A DNA stretch of 64,000 nt from Trissonchulus latispiculum (lineage: Eukaryota > Nematoda > Enoplea > Enoplida > Ironidae). A program made the position numbers and the translations under genes. Shown in pieces: positions 1 to 12,530 of the stretch. The notes beneath the pieces were generated by a model. That model saw only the letters and a program-made list of their open reading frames with translations, was not told where the DNA came from and did no database searches. The stretch is taken from positions 1-64,000 of the forward strand of contig JASAND010011214.1 of NCBI GenBank assembly GCA_030248195.1, given 5' to 3'. Each line of letters begins with the position of its first letter. The stretch's first letter is position 1.

Positions 1-820
1 CGAATCAGTATATTCACACGGGTTTCCGAAACTAGCAAAATTCACAAAAAAGTTTCTGACATGCCGGCTAAATACTTACCATCAATTTTTGATCATCGAT
101 TTCTCAAAACTGGTAGAATATGCCAAAATTTTTTTATGCCTTGACATGAAGGGCATGTGGACCAAGGGAGGTTTTTCGGATTTGGATCCACGGTCTTAAT
201 GCTCCAGAAAATCCGCAAAAGGTGCGGTGGCACAAAAATTTGTAACTCTGCATTCAGTGTTCGTGCAACTGGAGAAAGCCAGAAAAATGATGCTCCGTAA
301 TAGTGCAAATTTTCGCCCTGCCGAAAATCACGTGAATCCATTGGGTAGTTTTTCAGAAATCAGGGTTCAAAACAAAATAATAGCAGTTTCGCCAAAATGG
401 AAAATCTAGCTTAAAGCAAGGAACTCCAGCTAATAGGCATTGATGATGTGCTTTTAGACTAGGTATCGATTGAGTACAAATAGACCAAAATTGACTGTAG
501 GATTTGGCGGTAATTTTAAAAAACTAAATTCCTCAAAAATGGCCATTTTTTGCCATTAGAGATAGCTCAAAGGTTCATGTTTAAAGTTCAAAACAAAAAT
601 GTTCATTTCGCTGCCCTATTTCCAGCCATAACAACCATCCCTCCCCGTGTATCAACCACGTACTAGGAGAATAATGGCAAAAACCAAAAATTTCTAATCT
701 TTTCACCTAAAAATGCCGGCCTGTTCCCAGATTATTAAAGAGCAGGGTAGTAAGTTATGCCTAGTTTCGCAAAGGATTGAAGCCGCGATAGTAACAAATA
801 CCAGAAGGGAAACCAGTACC
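1..820. mobile_element. piggyBac-like TTAA element, cut by window start
   Basis: This is the right part of a non-coding element that ends at 820 and is followed by TTAA (821-824). Long stretches match the complete copy at 2001-3006, including the block around 90-250 and the last ~40 bases before TTAA. No transposase reading frame is visible, so it looks like a non-autonomous TTAA-targeting element. The left end lies outside the window. Confidence 0.7.
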
Positions 821-1089
821 TTAAACACAATATTTTTAGCGCAACTTTCTCACTTTCCAATAATTATAATAACACGTTGCAGTCACCTTTCAATGATTGG
901 TTTCACAGAATGTAGGAGCAGTTTTGAGGAATTGCATGGGGTAGTTTTGAGAGGGGAATACAAAATATGTGAAATTCAGCCAAATTTGAGATGGCCAAAA
1001 ATCAACCATAAAGCAATCCCACCCATCTCGGGTGTACTTTTTAGGGGATTACAACATATCAATGTTGCTTTGGTTTGGCAAAATTTATC

Positions 1090-1625
1090 GGTTCATGCCA
1101 AGATAAAAGTTAGAACCCCAAGAACCCCCATCAGAAAAAGGAGGCTCTCAAACTTTTTCAAGCGTTTGCATGGAACACTGGATAAATACTGCTACGCCAC
1201 ATGACTACGTTGCGGATCATTTCTAGCAGAGACAGCGTTGTTGATATGCTAAAATATCTGTAACTCGGTCATCAAATTTCTAGCATATAATAGGGGTGTA
1301 CTGGGGAGAGGGTGTCCTCCTGGCTTTTCTCAGAAATTTAGAGTGAAAGTTATGTGTATACTACTATACTACTACATCCAATGTCCACAATATGAATATC
1401 AATCGGAAGCTGACGACAAGCTGAACAAGTTCGTAATAGATTCAAGTCCGGACAACGAACACACTTTTTGGAATCTTCGGACTCCCGAACCCTCAGAACC
1501 TCCAGCAAACACTTAAAACTAGATATTAAAGGATCAAATCTGAAAAAAATAAAAACCCCATGAACCCCCGAGAAAATAAAAGCTCCAAGAAAAATTAGTG
1601 GATCAGAATGCATAAAAAGATGACA
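1090..1625. repeat. dispersed MITE-like repeat, copy 1
   Basis: The segment from the CAAGATAAAAGTTAGAA block to the ATTTATCTTGTC block matches 22815-23500, with the same order of AGAACCCCCATCA-type blocks. The two ends are imperfect inverted repeats built on CAAGATAAAAGT. No coding content was recognised. The open frame at 713-1204 overlaps this repeat and is probably chance. Confidence 0.6.
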
Positions 1626-2000
1626 TTTATCTTGTCGTGGGCCAATTAAAGCATTGTGCTAATGATCCCATTAGTAGCAATCTATTGTTACTAGTCTAAT
1701 GAGCAGTTTATTCACAAGCAAGCACGTCAGAAAAGTAAATCTGAAACTCATCATTGTAGATGTAATAAAGTTTGATATGTGCAATGAACGATACTAAGAA
1801 TGGCATATATTATTGTAGACGCTTATGGTTTGAAGTAGGACTTTGTTACTCACTACTAAAAGTAATATGCTTAAAATTTACAATTGTAATATCAATCAGC
1901 GAAATTAATATTAATGTAAGAGATACCTTTTGAAATGGGTGAGTTTAATTTGTATTCACAAAATCAGGATTAAACTGGCGGATTAAAAGGATTAACTTAA

Positions 2001-3006
2001 GGTGGTGGTATCCTTTTGTGCAGTGCTTTTGTGGTGATTTTTTGAAACGCTATAACTTTCGCAATTTTGGGAGTTGCAAAGAGCTTTATACATCGTTTTA
2101 AAGCTTATTATCTGTACATTCACATGAGCTTACAGAACTGGCAAAATTAGCAAAAAATAGAAGAAATGTTCTGACAAGCTGACATCTAACAGGATGAATC
2201 TAGACCAAAAGTTTTTGAACATCGATTTCTCAAAACTGAAGAATCGGCCAAAAGTTCTTTTTGTGCCACGATATGAAGGACATATGGGCCGAGGGACGTT
2301 TTTTGGATTTGGCTCAGCATGTCTTAACGTTCGAGAAAATCGGCCAAATGCACAGTAACACGAAATTTCGCAACTTCGCATTGAGTTTTCTTGCTACTCA
2401 ATATGTTTTAGCCCAAACCAAGAAAAACGTCCCTCCGCAGAAGTGCGAATTTCGATTCTGCCGAAAATCTCCGGAATCCGTCGAGTAGTTTTTGAGAAAT
2501 CGATGTTCGAAACAAAATCATCGCAGTTTTGCCAAAATGGTTTTTCGGCCAAATCTCTAGCTGAAAGCAATAAAGTCCGGCTAATAGGCACCCATAAAAT
2601 GTGCATTTGGACGATGTATCGATTCAGTATAACTAAGCCAATTTTGTCCTTAACATGTGACAGTAATTTTGAAAAAACTGATTTCCTCGAAAATGGCCAT
2701 TTTTTGACCCTAAAAACAGTTTTTTGCTTGTACTAACTTAACCACTGGAGATAGCTCAAAGGTTGTAACAGCGAAAATGTTCATTTTCGAGTCCTCTTTC
2801 CAGCCATACCAACCAATCCCGTGTCTTGTCTACCTACTGGGAGCGTAAGGCCAAAAACCGAAACTTTCTTATCTTTTGGCTTAAGAATACGGGACTGGTC
2901 CTAAAATGTTAAAGAGCACGGAAATAGGTTATTTCGTAAGTTTTAGCCCTTTGCGTAAAGGATTAAAGCCGTAGGAGTCAGAAATACCCGAAAGGAAACC
3001 AGCACC
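2001..3006. mobile_element. piggyBac-like non-autonomous element, complete
   Basis: A 1,006 bp element is flanked by TTAA on both sides (1997-2000 and 3007-3010). The termini are imperfect inverted repeats, GGTGGTGGTATCCTTTT on the left and GGTGCTGGTTTCCTTTC reading in from the right. A precise TTAA duplication with GG-starting termini is characteristic of piggyBac-type transposition. The interior has no transposase frame. Relatives lie at 1-820, 41979-42166 and, by terminus, 50480-51460. Confidence 0.8.
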
Positions 3007-3022
3007 TTAAACGGATAAAAGT

Positions 3023-3144
3023 GTATTCATAAAATACGGATTAAACTACTTAAACGACTTAATTTAATCCGTTTAAGTTAATCCGTTTAAGTCGTGGCTC
3101 AGTTTAATCCGTTTAAGTAGTTTAATCCGTGATTTTATGAATAC
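3023..3144. repeat. inverted repeat with TTTAATCCG motifs
   Basis: The arms GTATTCATAAAATACGGAT and its near complement close a ~120 bp hairpin. The interior is filled with TTTAATCCGTTTAAG units. This is a small foldback element next to the TTAA element that ends at 3006. Confidence 0.7.
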
Positions 3145-3756
3145 GTGTTTTTAATCCATTTAATCTGTTTAAGTTAATCCGTTTAATCTTTTTATGAAAA
3201 GGCCCTTAATATTCTTATTATATAATAATTCTTACTAAAATTTCAGCTTTTCTTTTCAATTTCAGTAAATTGTAAAGCGTGACTCAGACGTACTCTTGAA
3301 GTGCCATCAGCTGACACAAAATGAGCTAATAACTCAAAACTTGGTTCGCCAGGCGACTTTTGGCGAACCAATAAAAAAGACAATTTTTAGTCAAACAATG
3401 CGTGACTCAAAGCTACATATTTGTGACTCATTCGTAGTTTTGCTTGCTCTTTCTGGATCAAACAGTTCCAGCACTGGATCAAAGACTTCGTTCGCTAAAG
3501 AGACCTCTAAAGATAGCTAAAGAGACGCTAAACAGAGTACACAATAATTGAATATGGCCCAAAACCTTTGTCCCCACGGTTAAAACCTTTAAAATACATA
3601 AAATATTAATTTTACTGAGATAAGTACCCCGACTATATTTACCTTGTTTTCGTTCCAAAAATGTGTACAACGTGTTTAAAGGCCATTAAAATGCAAAATT
3701 ATAATTTTTATCGAGATAAGATCATGTACTAAAATTACCAAAAATTACGTAATCTC

Positions 3757-3812
3757 CGTGCTACAATTTATTTGTAGCACGCTGCAGCGTGCTACAAATA
3801 ATTTGTAGCACG
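3757..3812. repeat. 56-bp near-perfect palindrome
   Basis: The palindrome is centred on CTGCAG at 3782-3787. Each arm itself contains a smaller inverted unit (GTGCTACAAAT), so nested hairpins can form. Nothing recognisable as a gene surrounds it from 3150 to 4540. Confidence 0.75.
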
Positions 3813-4544
3813 ATGCACGTCAGAGCGTGCTCTCATCTATATGTAGGAACTAATCTTACGTTGAAAAAACTAGTATGAGTTATACAAGTATATATAACTG
3901 TCTCATTTCTACTCTTCGACTAGAACATGCAATAACAGGAAAATAATTTTTGAACATGGATTTCTCGAAGTGTAGGAAAGCTAGCTAAAGTAAACCGACC
4001 AGTTCAGGCTACAAAAGAAACATCTTCTCGAGAGCTATGTTTTGTAAAATCGTTTAATGATCAAGTCAGCTTAAGATCTTGAGAATAATGTAAATTTTGT
4101 CTGATTTTCGTCAAAATTTTCAGGTTTGGACGTTTATTTCTCTGGAAAAGAAAGACAAAACGCGAAACCATGAAAAATAGCAAACAGCAATTGTCCCAAA
4201 AATCGTAAAGCCGTTTTCAAATTGATTGCATGAGTTGAGAGAAATCCGTTCAAAACAAACTGGTAGCGATTTTCAAAATTTTACATTTTCGGTTTATGTG
4301 GTTAGAGAGCTCTCCGTGGGGCATAACACGTTCTTTAGGGTACAAATATGGACAATACTTGACCGACGGGCCAGCGCTGCTGACGCTGTCGAAATCTTGC
4401 AATATTTGATTTTTCAAAAATGGTCAGTTTTGGACCTCGAAAAGTAATTTTCGTTGTTATCTCTTAAACCGTAAAGAATCGAAGAATACTCTCCAGAGCA
4501 AAGTTGTATATAAGTCTTGGTGAGGGAATTCTAATGACTAAGAG

Positions 4545-4670
4545 CTTGTTCGCGCAGAGAGTTAAAGGAGTTAAAAGAGTTAAAATTAACTCAATCCTTT
4601 TCGTGCGCAGGGTTAACCGAGTTAAAACTTTTTAACTCTACTCTTTTAACTCGCGCGCGAAAAGGACCTA
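4545..4670. repeat. GAGTTAAAA foldback repeat
   Basis: Left-side units GAGTTAAAAGAGTTAAAA are mirrored on the right as TTTTAACTC units, with CGCGCGAAAAGGA and TCCTTTTCGTGCGC flanking the middle. This is probably a small foldback element. No coding potential is visible. Confidence 0.5.
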
Positions 4671-4869
4671 AGTTAATTTAAGTTAAGTGAAGGGTAAACA
4701 GTGTAAGCTATTGCGTATTAAAGCTAATTTCTCCAAAACTCAAATTTTCACGCCGAGACTTATCTAAAATGTTTTCTAGGTTAAATGTTGTAATTGCAGC
4801 AAATTTGAATGAATTGCAATGACACTTGCGCTTTTAAAGCCCAAAAATACACGAATTCGGCCCAGCACC

Positions 4870-5560
4870 TTAATTCATTTAATCCGCCATTAAATAAGGA
4901 AAGGTTTATCCCAGGAGATATCTCCATTCTGCCACAGGAAATGAGGTGCCGGTGCTCTTCCCCGGATTCTCAGCCGCAGAGCCAAGAGTGTCACCTCAAA
5001 TAATGACAACATCCGTGGAAGGGAGCTGGCCTTTACGCTCAGACTTCTGTTACTTCGGTAAGTGGTACCCATTTACCGACCAAAGGATGGAAGGCAGGGT
5101 TGGCTAAAGTCGAGAAAGTTTTGTGGCTTCTGGGGATCAAACCAACGATCGCAAGATCGGAAGTTCTGGCAAGCGCCGCAGACCACTCGGCCATCTCGAC
5201 CCATTAAATAATCGATTAAAATCTTTAATCCACCATCTTTTAATCGGTTTAATTTGCGCTGCGTTTAATTAAAAGATAGATGCAGGAGGATTAAACGAAT
5301 TAAATTAATCTTCAAAGAAACCATGATTATGCAGGCTGGATTAAAATTTAACTCGATGATAATTTTTTAATCCGACGTCGGAAAACAGAAACCGAAATAA
5401 AGATCACCATTTAAATCCATGGTGCATTAAAAGATAGGATTAAATTTCATTCGTTTAACTCGTTTAAGTAGTTGGATTACATTCTAATGCGGTGAATCCG
5501 AGGTGCTAACTCTTTAATGCTGATTACTTTTAATTTAATCCGTTTAATCTTTAAAGAAAC
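4870..5560. repeat. TTAATCC/TTTAATCCG-rich repeat region split by a SINE
   Basis: Many degenerate copies of TTTAATCC and its complement are scattered on both sides of the SINE at 4898-5200. The motif is the same as in the inverted repeat at 3023-3144, so this is probably a larger decayed member of that family. No gene is seen. Confidence 0.45.
4898..5200 (-). mobile_element. tRNA-derived SINE, complete copy
   Basis: This 303 bp retroposon is in minus orientation, between perfect 11-bp direct repeats CCATTAAATAA (4887-4897 and 5201-5211). Reading minus from 5200, the head has a Pol III A box (TGGCCGAGTGGTC) and a B box near 5140 (GGTTTGATCCCC), as in Leu/Ser-type tRNAs. The body is shared with the second copy at 29177-29490. 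Confidence 0.8.
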
Positions 5561-6272
5561 TGGCCAAGTGCAAAGTTTTTAAACAATACTAAACATAAAG
5601 CAAGAATTCTTACTCTGGCATCCCAGTTGTCCTTTCCAGCCTCACTAAGCAATCGTCTTCTCCAGTGACTGACACTGGATTGGAAATAAGACCAATTCAC
5701 TTTAACAAATCCCGCATAATGAGCTAACTAAAAACATACACAATATATTATATCCAGCCAATCAGACGGAGAACACCCCTTGTAGAGAACATTAAGTGCT
5801 CAACGTCTCCAGTTTTACTTAAAGGCATAAGTGTACATTGCTTTTGTTTTGACTACTACTTTTTGAAAAATTTATAAAGAATTAGCTGGTTGTTAGATTT
5901 GTTGCTGTTTGCTGAAAACTAAACTGCGGGTCGGAAAAAGCGTGCGGCTTGAGTTCCAGCCTAGGGTCGTGGTCATAAAGTGTTGACGCTCTGCATTATT
6001 GCTAAGCCAGCAGAATCACAGACATTTGAAAAACACTATTACTAAGCCAACAGGACATACCTGCAGCAGAAGAAAACCACTTCCACAAAGCCAAAACACC
6101 CAGCGACCGATTTTGGAACAGATATAGCCGGAAAACCTAAAACAGTAAGAATTATGAATAAGTTTACAAATTAAACGCCTACTGATTCTAAGAAAACACT
6201 TGCCGTAGCTTGCACCGATTATATAACTTCTTTATACTTAAAGCTAATTATTAATTTTCAGGCGACCAAATT
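5561..6272. other. unassigned intergenic stretch
   Basis: I see no open frame, splice pattern or strong repeat of note here, apart from AT-rich sequence. The block near 5930-6010 is unassigned. Confidence 0.4.
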
Positions 6273-6275
6273 TTA

Positions 6276-7807
6276 CCGTGGACTGCACCACTCAGGAATA
6301 GCTCAAGCTTAAGAATAGCTCGAGTATACCTGGAGTATAAGCTGTTATACTCGAGTTAGTCCCCAGCACCACTCAAGAATAAGCTAACCTCGAGTAGAAA
6401 ATTGCAGAAATTTATTCTTGAGCTATTCCTCATCTTGACCAGGTTAAGGGTGGACTGCACCAAAAGTTAGAATTTAAGAATAGTAGGAGAATAGCTCAGG
6501 TATAGTTATTCTTGAGCAGTTCTTCTGCTATTCTGGACCGATTATTTCGCTGCACAACTCGGGGCTTGCTGGAGAATAAGTAACCTCGAGAATAACAAAG
6601 GTATAGCTTTTATTCCTCAGGTTATCACGTGCAGCTGAAGTTGGCCAATGAAACTCCACAACTTCATTCATAAATGTGAAAGAATAACAGTGGAATAGCT
6701 AGAGAATAAAGTTATGTTCCTGCTATTCCTGAGCTATGAATATTTCTTTCTAACGCTGATTACCAATTTGTAACAGCAAATTTGTGCGTTCAATTTGAAA
6801 TGGAATTTTCTCGAGCTCTTCTTCCCTCAATGATTTCCAAATTTTATTTTTCACCATAGACAGGAGTTACTAAAAATAACAGCTTGCATTCTTAAAAGGT
6901 TGAAAATTTTAAAATTTTTCTGAAATTCACCATTATTCACTCAAATGTCTCAGATGCTTACAAGACTCAAATTTTAGCGTGTCCGCATTGGAAAAGCTGC
7001 TATAATTTCTACAATACTACGATAAGCAATGCAAAACGACGTTATTCTCGAGCTAAACCTGGTCCGAGCACGGAATAACTCAGGAATAAATTTGGCTGAT
7101 TTATACCTGCGCTAAGCTCGAGGTTAGCAAACTTTAGTTTGGTGCTGCGGAATAGCATCAAAATAAGAGATATTCCTTTGCTATTCTGGAGTTATTCTTA
7201 TTCCTGTGTTATTCTGCCTTGGTGCAGTCCACGGTTAGCTCGAGAATAAGGAGATATCTAGAAAATTTTGGTTGCTTAAATATTTTCACTTCCTGTTTTA
7301 TAATAATATTATGCAAAGATCATTTACTAAAGTAAACTAAAAGGTTTAAAGTCTCAAAATCTAATTCATAAAATATTTTTGTTTTGGACACATCAACCTA
7401 GCTGCAGTAAATCGCCGATACCTACGGCTATGTTGTTATTTCATACATAATCGTTCTTATTGTTCTTGTGTTGCAGTCCATTTCGGCTTTTATGAAACTT
7501 CAAAAGATTGGTCAAACAATTAGGCTAACACTGAGTTATTCTCGAGTTTCGTCTTTAATAAATTTAACCTCGAGAATAGCTCAAGGTTAATTTATGAATG
7601 AATGCGTAAAATTTGATTGGTTAATTTTAAAAAGTTCGGGAATAAGATTATACTCGAGCTAACCTCGAGGTTTGTAATTCTTGAGCTAAACTCGAGTGGT
7701 GCTGGAGAATAGCACCTCAAGAATAGTTGCGGACTAGGTCGAGAACAGTTAACTCGGAGTTAGCTCCGACTTAGGCTAACCTCGAGAATAGTTGGTGCAG
7801 TCCACCC
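6276..7807. mobile_element. foldback element with GTGGACTGCACCA ends (outer)
   Basis: The termini CCGTGGACTGCACCA and TGGTGCAGTCCACCC are inverted, with TTA on both outer sides. A second pair of the same termini sits inside at 6448-7234. The whole 1.5 kb is packed with both orientations of a GAATAGCTCGAG-like motif, so extended imperfect pairing is possible along its length. No protein frame is present. Confidence 0.7.
6448..7234. mobile_element. foldback element of the same family (inner, nested)
   Basis: This copy begins GGGTGGACTGCACCAAAAG after TTAA (6444-6447) and ends TTGGTGCAGTCCACGG before TTAG. It lies within the outer copy, which suggests a self-insertion. It carries the same GAATAGCTC/CTCGAG motif field. 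Confidence 0.6.
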
Positions 7808-7932
7808 TTAATCTGATCTTTGATCTGTTGCACCAAAGCTTATAATAGGAAGAGTGAGACATTCAGTGTTGCCTAACGTGTTAGCAAGAGTGCATAATTG
7901 TACTACAAGAGTGCATAATTGTACTATTATTA

Positions 7933-8639
7933 AGAAGAAGAGTAAGCCACTAGTGGGCTTCTCTTCTTGGCATTGCGTAACAGTGCTCCGCACACAATAA
8001 CTCCTCCCACCCGTTTGGGGGGGATCGACCAAATCGACAGCGCATACCCCTCCTCCCTCCGCTTGATGGGGGAGAGGGGTAGCCAAAAAGAGGTCCCCGG
8101 TTGGTGGGGGGGGGGAGCCAACAGCCAATCAGATTGCAGAAATCCCCCTCCGTTTGGGAGGGGGTCCAGCAAAGGATTACGGTAGTTTTTGTTCTATTCA
8201 AAAATGGGTCCTAGTTTGGGGTGTCACAAAAAGTGGTCCCCGTTGGGGGGAGGGGGGTCGCGAACAGCCAATCAGAATGAGCCAGACTTAGCCTGCTTGA
8301 GCGACCCCCCCCTCAAACGGGGACCTGATACAGCCACCCCCCTCCCAAACGGTGACCTCTTTCAGCGACCACCCCCCCCCCCAAATCGGTGACCTCTTTC
8401 AGCGACCCCCCAAACGGGGACCATTTTTGGCTGCCCCCCTCCAAATGGGGATCACTTTCGACTACCCCACTCCACCAAACGGAGGGGGTATACCTGTCGA
8501 CCCCCCCCCCACAAACGGGGGAACATTCACGTACAAGAGTGCATAATGTATTGTGTATGTCGTACATATTGTCATTGTGTTCGGAGCCCCGTTACGCAAT
8601 GCCAAGAAGAGGAGCCCTCTAGTGGCTTACTCTTCTTCT
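7933..8639. mobile_element. MITE with ~60-bp TIRs and C-run tandem core
   Basis: The ends AGAAGAAGAGTAAGCCACTA and its complement continue for about 60 bp, through the GGCATTGCGTAAC block. Between about 8270 and 8520 the core is a tandem array of units like CCCCCAAACGGGGACCTCTTTC with long C runs. A 19-21 bp unit AAGAGTGCATAATTGTACTAC is tandemly duplicated just outside the left end. There is no coding content. Confidence 0.65.
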
Positions 8640-8679
8640 AATGTATAGAAGAAAATCATGGACTCTTGGTGTTAGAGAC

Positions 8680-9202
8680 AAAAACTCGGGGGAGGGAAAC
8701 TTCTCAGCTTGTAAACATAGCACGCTGACAGTTTTCCGAAACAGGCGTGTTCGACAATTTATATACTTGATTAGGAAAGTTGTACAGCAATAATTTTTCT
8801 ATCATTACGTTGTGTGGAACGAGATTTTTAACTTATTTAGTTTAGTTAAACAATCGTTTTTTAAAAACCTGGCAATAAAACAGCCTTTCCACGGAACTGC
8901 TAGAAATTTCATCAGACATCAATTCTTCAAAATACCTAACGTTCCGGCCGGATTTGTGAGAAATTATCTGAATCGATCTATACAATATTTATATAATTAA
9001 AAATATCTCGTTCTACGCAACACAATATGAAAATTATTGCTGCATATATATACGACTTTCTAGCTCAAGCTATAGTTATTTAAATTGTCGAAAACGCCTC
9101 GATTATTCTTATAATTATTAGACAAATTTAATTTGCAAAACGTTTCTAAAAAATGTCATCGTGCTATGTTTACACACTCCGAAGCCTCCCCCTAGATTTT
9201 TA
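8680..9202. mobile_element. foldback element with CTCGGGGGAGG ends
   Basis: The left end (AAACTCGGGGGAGGGAAACT, then GTAAACATAGCAC) is mirrored at 9150-9202 (GTGCTATGTTTACAC, then CCTCCCCCTAGATTTTT). Further blocks such as ATCTCGTTCTACGCAACAC pair with the left arm around 8800. The central frame at 8812-9000 is the loop and not a gene. Confidence 0.65.
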
Positions 9203-10351
9203 CCTTAATGTTTTGAGCATATTGCAGGTCTAATACATTAGAAAACGATGAGGGTCTTACTCTCCCTACTATAAATTCCTGATTGCACCAATACACTAAC
9301 CTTAATTTAAACATGGAAATACAAGTTAATCGTTGTTTAGCCGACTATTAAATTTTGCATAGTTTACCTGATGGCTGAAAATTGAAATTAAATGAAATTC
9401 AATGAAATTGAAATGTTGAAAATTAAACCTGAAGTTAAAAAATTTATTTTTCGTACCAGCCACCCACACAGCCGGCAACCAACTGCTGGCCGGGCGGCAG
9501 CCGGCCAATCTCATCCACAATTCCGCGAACAGATATGCGATTCAAAACTGCCGAATCTGTCATGCGATTCCAGCCAATATAAACTTCTATATTTGAATTG
9601 GTCGGTGAGAATTCCCTACTAATTCGTCGGCGACTCGAAGACAAAGGGGGAGACGTTTCTTCTGATACCAGATCCCTGGTGTCAGCCGCAGCAGAATAAT
9701 CTCCCATCATAAACGCAGGATATAACTTTTCGATTTAGTGAACAGTCAACTGATTAGAAATTACCCAAAAGTTCTTCCAATTGGAAAGTTGTGTATAGGC
9801 TGAATAAAAGCCCAAGTATAAACGTACCGGATCTAAAACAAGTTAAGCGGTATTTAAAGCTGTTGCATCTACTTGTGCGGTATTTTTTGAAAAGGAGTTT
9901 ATGAACTTCTCTACGAATCTACTAAAACTACAGAATCAACCACTTTCTTTTGTGCTGACATAAGATTACATGGGGCCACAGGGACAGATATACGGTGAGA
10001 TATCGGAATTGTTGTTCACACGCAATATCGGAATGGTTTTTCGTACGTACGGTTTGTGTTCCAGTCCCGTCTGTCTCACATCGATGTCACTGTAAACTGA
10101 TAATTTGGCGAACAAAATTAACAGCATCATTTGATTCCGAAGTGGTTACCAGTTTCACCCACATGGAAGAAGCACACGAGGGTTCAACCTCACCAGTGAC
10201 ACTCTGCTGATTTCTTGTTTGGAGTCCCAGGTGGAGGCTCGTGCGCGTAAACGTCAAAGTATATAACTATATAAGCATTTTAGTTTGTGAGCACTGAGCA
10301 GGAGCCCGTTACAACGAGATTATAAACAGCTCAAACGACATGTTACCATCA
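9203..10351. other. no recognised gene
   Basis: This stretch is AT-rich with short open frames such as 9995-10210, none resembling a family I know and none with a coherent exon partner. A GAAATTGAAAT-rich low-complexity patch lies near 9380-9440. Confidence 0.4.
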
Positions 10352-11184
10352 GGGGCCTATTTCATTATTAGTCTCAGGTTCACAAGCCACAAGGGAATTC
10401 GGTTTCATCAACGATTAATCACAAGCGGAGACCCAGCTTGTGACAAGTTCGCCCACAAGCTGATTTTCCAGTTTGAGTTTCATTAACCCACAAGCCACAA
10501 GTCACAAGACCTGCAAAATCCTCAAAACTCTCACAAGTCGACATAGCACTTGTGGCTTACAAACAATAAATAAAAATTAATGTTAAATGGAGTTAAGCAT
10601 CTATTCTTGTAAGATTATATTTTTCTGAACGAACAAATATCTGTGAAGCTGTTGCAATCATTTTTTGACTAATTAGTTTTGGCTTTTTGCATGGGTTTAT
10701 GTGAATCAGTGCTATTCTCTGCACTGAACGATTTCTTTATTTAAAATATTGATTATCATTGCGATAAATGCAATTATACAACATTAAACCTTTTTATCAA
10801 TGAGTTTATGATGCTATAACGATATTAATTTGTTAACAATGTTTAATAAATTGATTTCAGTTAGATTCCATTAAAATAAAAATTTTATTTTAAAAAGAGT
10901 CGGAACTTTAAATTTTAATAACCTCTTCGAATTATTTATTAACTTCAGATATGCTTGAATTCTGCTGTCTTAGCTGCATTGTCTCCGCAAGTCATAAGCA
11001 GTCACTTGTGTAACTTGTGGGTTCTGACGTCATTTCAGCGCGCTTGAATGTGATTTACTTGTGGCTTGTGGCCACAATTTGCCGGGAAACTTAGATGAAA
11101 CCCAATTCTCGACAACTTGTGGCGACAACCATAATCCCACAAGTTGTGGCTTGTGAACTTGTGACTAATGATGAAATAGGCCCC
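10352..11184. mobile_element. TIR element with CACAAG/CTTGTG subterminal arrays
   Basis: The ends GGGGCCTATTTCATTATTAG and its near-perfect complement bound 833 bp. Inside each end are clusters of CACAAG/CTTGTGGC units, about ten in all, facing inward. Dense subterminal short repeats of this kind are the usual transposase-binding layout of hAT, CACTA and Mutator-type elements. I could not find a matching TSD, so the superfamily is open. Confidence 0.7.
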
Positions 11185-12190
11185 AGGAGCTTTGACAAAC
11201 GTCTATGCGCTTCTACACATGCTGACGCCAGTCACGCATTCACGCATACGGAGGCACCTTAACTAAATCAATTACGGTTACTTAGCCACGTGATCCGAAT
11301 ACCCAACATCAGAGTGTCTAAACGAATTCTCTTTGTATGACTGCCCAAGAATACACATTACAGCAAGGGAAAGTTTGCTGGTAGACCCGGAAAGGAATCA
11401 GAAGTGCTTTGTAACGAACTGCAAGAATTGGGTTTGAGATTAGTTCCAGATAGCACAAGATAGGGCAAAGCAGAGAAGGATTAATACAGATCACGTCAGG
11501 ACCCGCAGCTTTTTTGAAGGATAGTGACAGGGCCTCTAAGTAATACTCAGTGATTTCCTCAAAATGGAGTTAGAATTAGAGTTGTTCACCCAGCCCGGCC
11601 CGCTACAACCGAGGCCCGGAGTGAAGATCTCTACGCTGGGGACACGATAGTATCACCTAACCACTTAAAAACTTAACGCAGTCAGTAACCATACGTCATT
11701 TTCGTAGAAAAAATCATCCGATCCAATACTAACAGCAAAGAAAGGATGAAAGAAAACCGTTTATTTCTAAGCCATTTGGCGCTACAAGAATATTCAAAAA
11801 CTATTTCGTCTTATTAACAAAAATCTGCACATGAAAACAATAATCTAAAACACCTCTTCACACAGAAAGCATTACCTTCTAAAACTTTTTAACGAACGAT
11901 GAAAAACTGAAAACATTTAATACTTTCTCAGCATAAATGTTTTTAAAATCAAAATCCAATCTATCCATTTTCAAATTCACATTGTCAGAGTCAGATCCTG
12001 TGAGCAAAACTTAACTCTATCGATAACAAATGATGAGATTTTTGTAATAGCTCAGAATAAAAGCAACACTAAACATATTAAATATATATATCAATAAAAA
12101 AACCAAACCGGCTATAATAAAAAGTAACCGCAAAAATATATAAAAACATAAACAGCAAAATGAGTCGAAGTATATACTGCATATAGAAAG
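11185..12190. other. no recognised gene
   Basis: I see AT-rich non-coding sequence. The hydrophobic minus-strand frame at 12017-12241 arises from AT-rich codons and has no recognisable domain. Confidence 0.4.
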
Positions 12191-12222
12191 TAGTAAAAGC
12201 ACTACATACCAAATACTAAAAA
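12191..12222 (+). repeat. 32-bp direct repeat flanking composite insertion (left)
   Basis: The 32 bases starting TAGTAAAAGCACTACATACC recur identically at 16627-16658. They bracket the composite insertion 12223-16626, so this is either a very long TSD or a pre-existing tandem repeat that received the insertion. Confidence 0.75.
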
Positions 12223-12530
12223 CTAGGGGGGAAAATGCCATCGACGGGCAACCAACTTGGTAGAATAGGGAAAGACTTGAATGTTAAATACACGGTGCAT
12301 GGTTACAACTGAGATTCTGCTGAAGCGGAAAAATGCCGTGTCTCAGCGACTAAAATGACAGAAACCAGCTTTGTGCGCCGAATAGGGAATCTACTCGGCG
12401 ATTAAAATGAAAGAAACCAGCTTTGTGCGCCGAATAGGGAATCTACTCGGCGACTAAAATGAAAGAAACCAGCTTTGTAGGGAATTCCCTCCTTCCGCCC
12501 TATTCGCGCGAACTTTGAAGCCTATTATGT
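12223..12530 (+). repeat. long inverted repeat, left arm
   Basis: This arm pairs with 14090-14395. It contains tandem copies of a ~60-bp unit with AAAATGAAAGAAACCAGCTT and GCGCCGAATAGGGAATCTA. The right arm has the same units in reverse, giving a foldback with internal repeats. Confidence 0.85.

Noticed and set aside
713..1204. 163-residue open frame
   Set aside because: It spans the end of a TTAA element and part of a dispersed repeat, has no recognisable domain, and its homologous copy near 22815 is not open.
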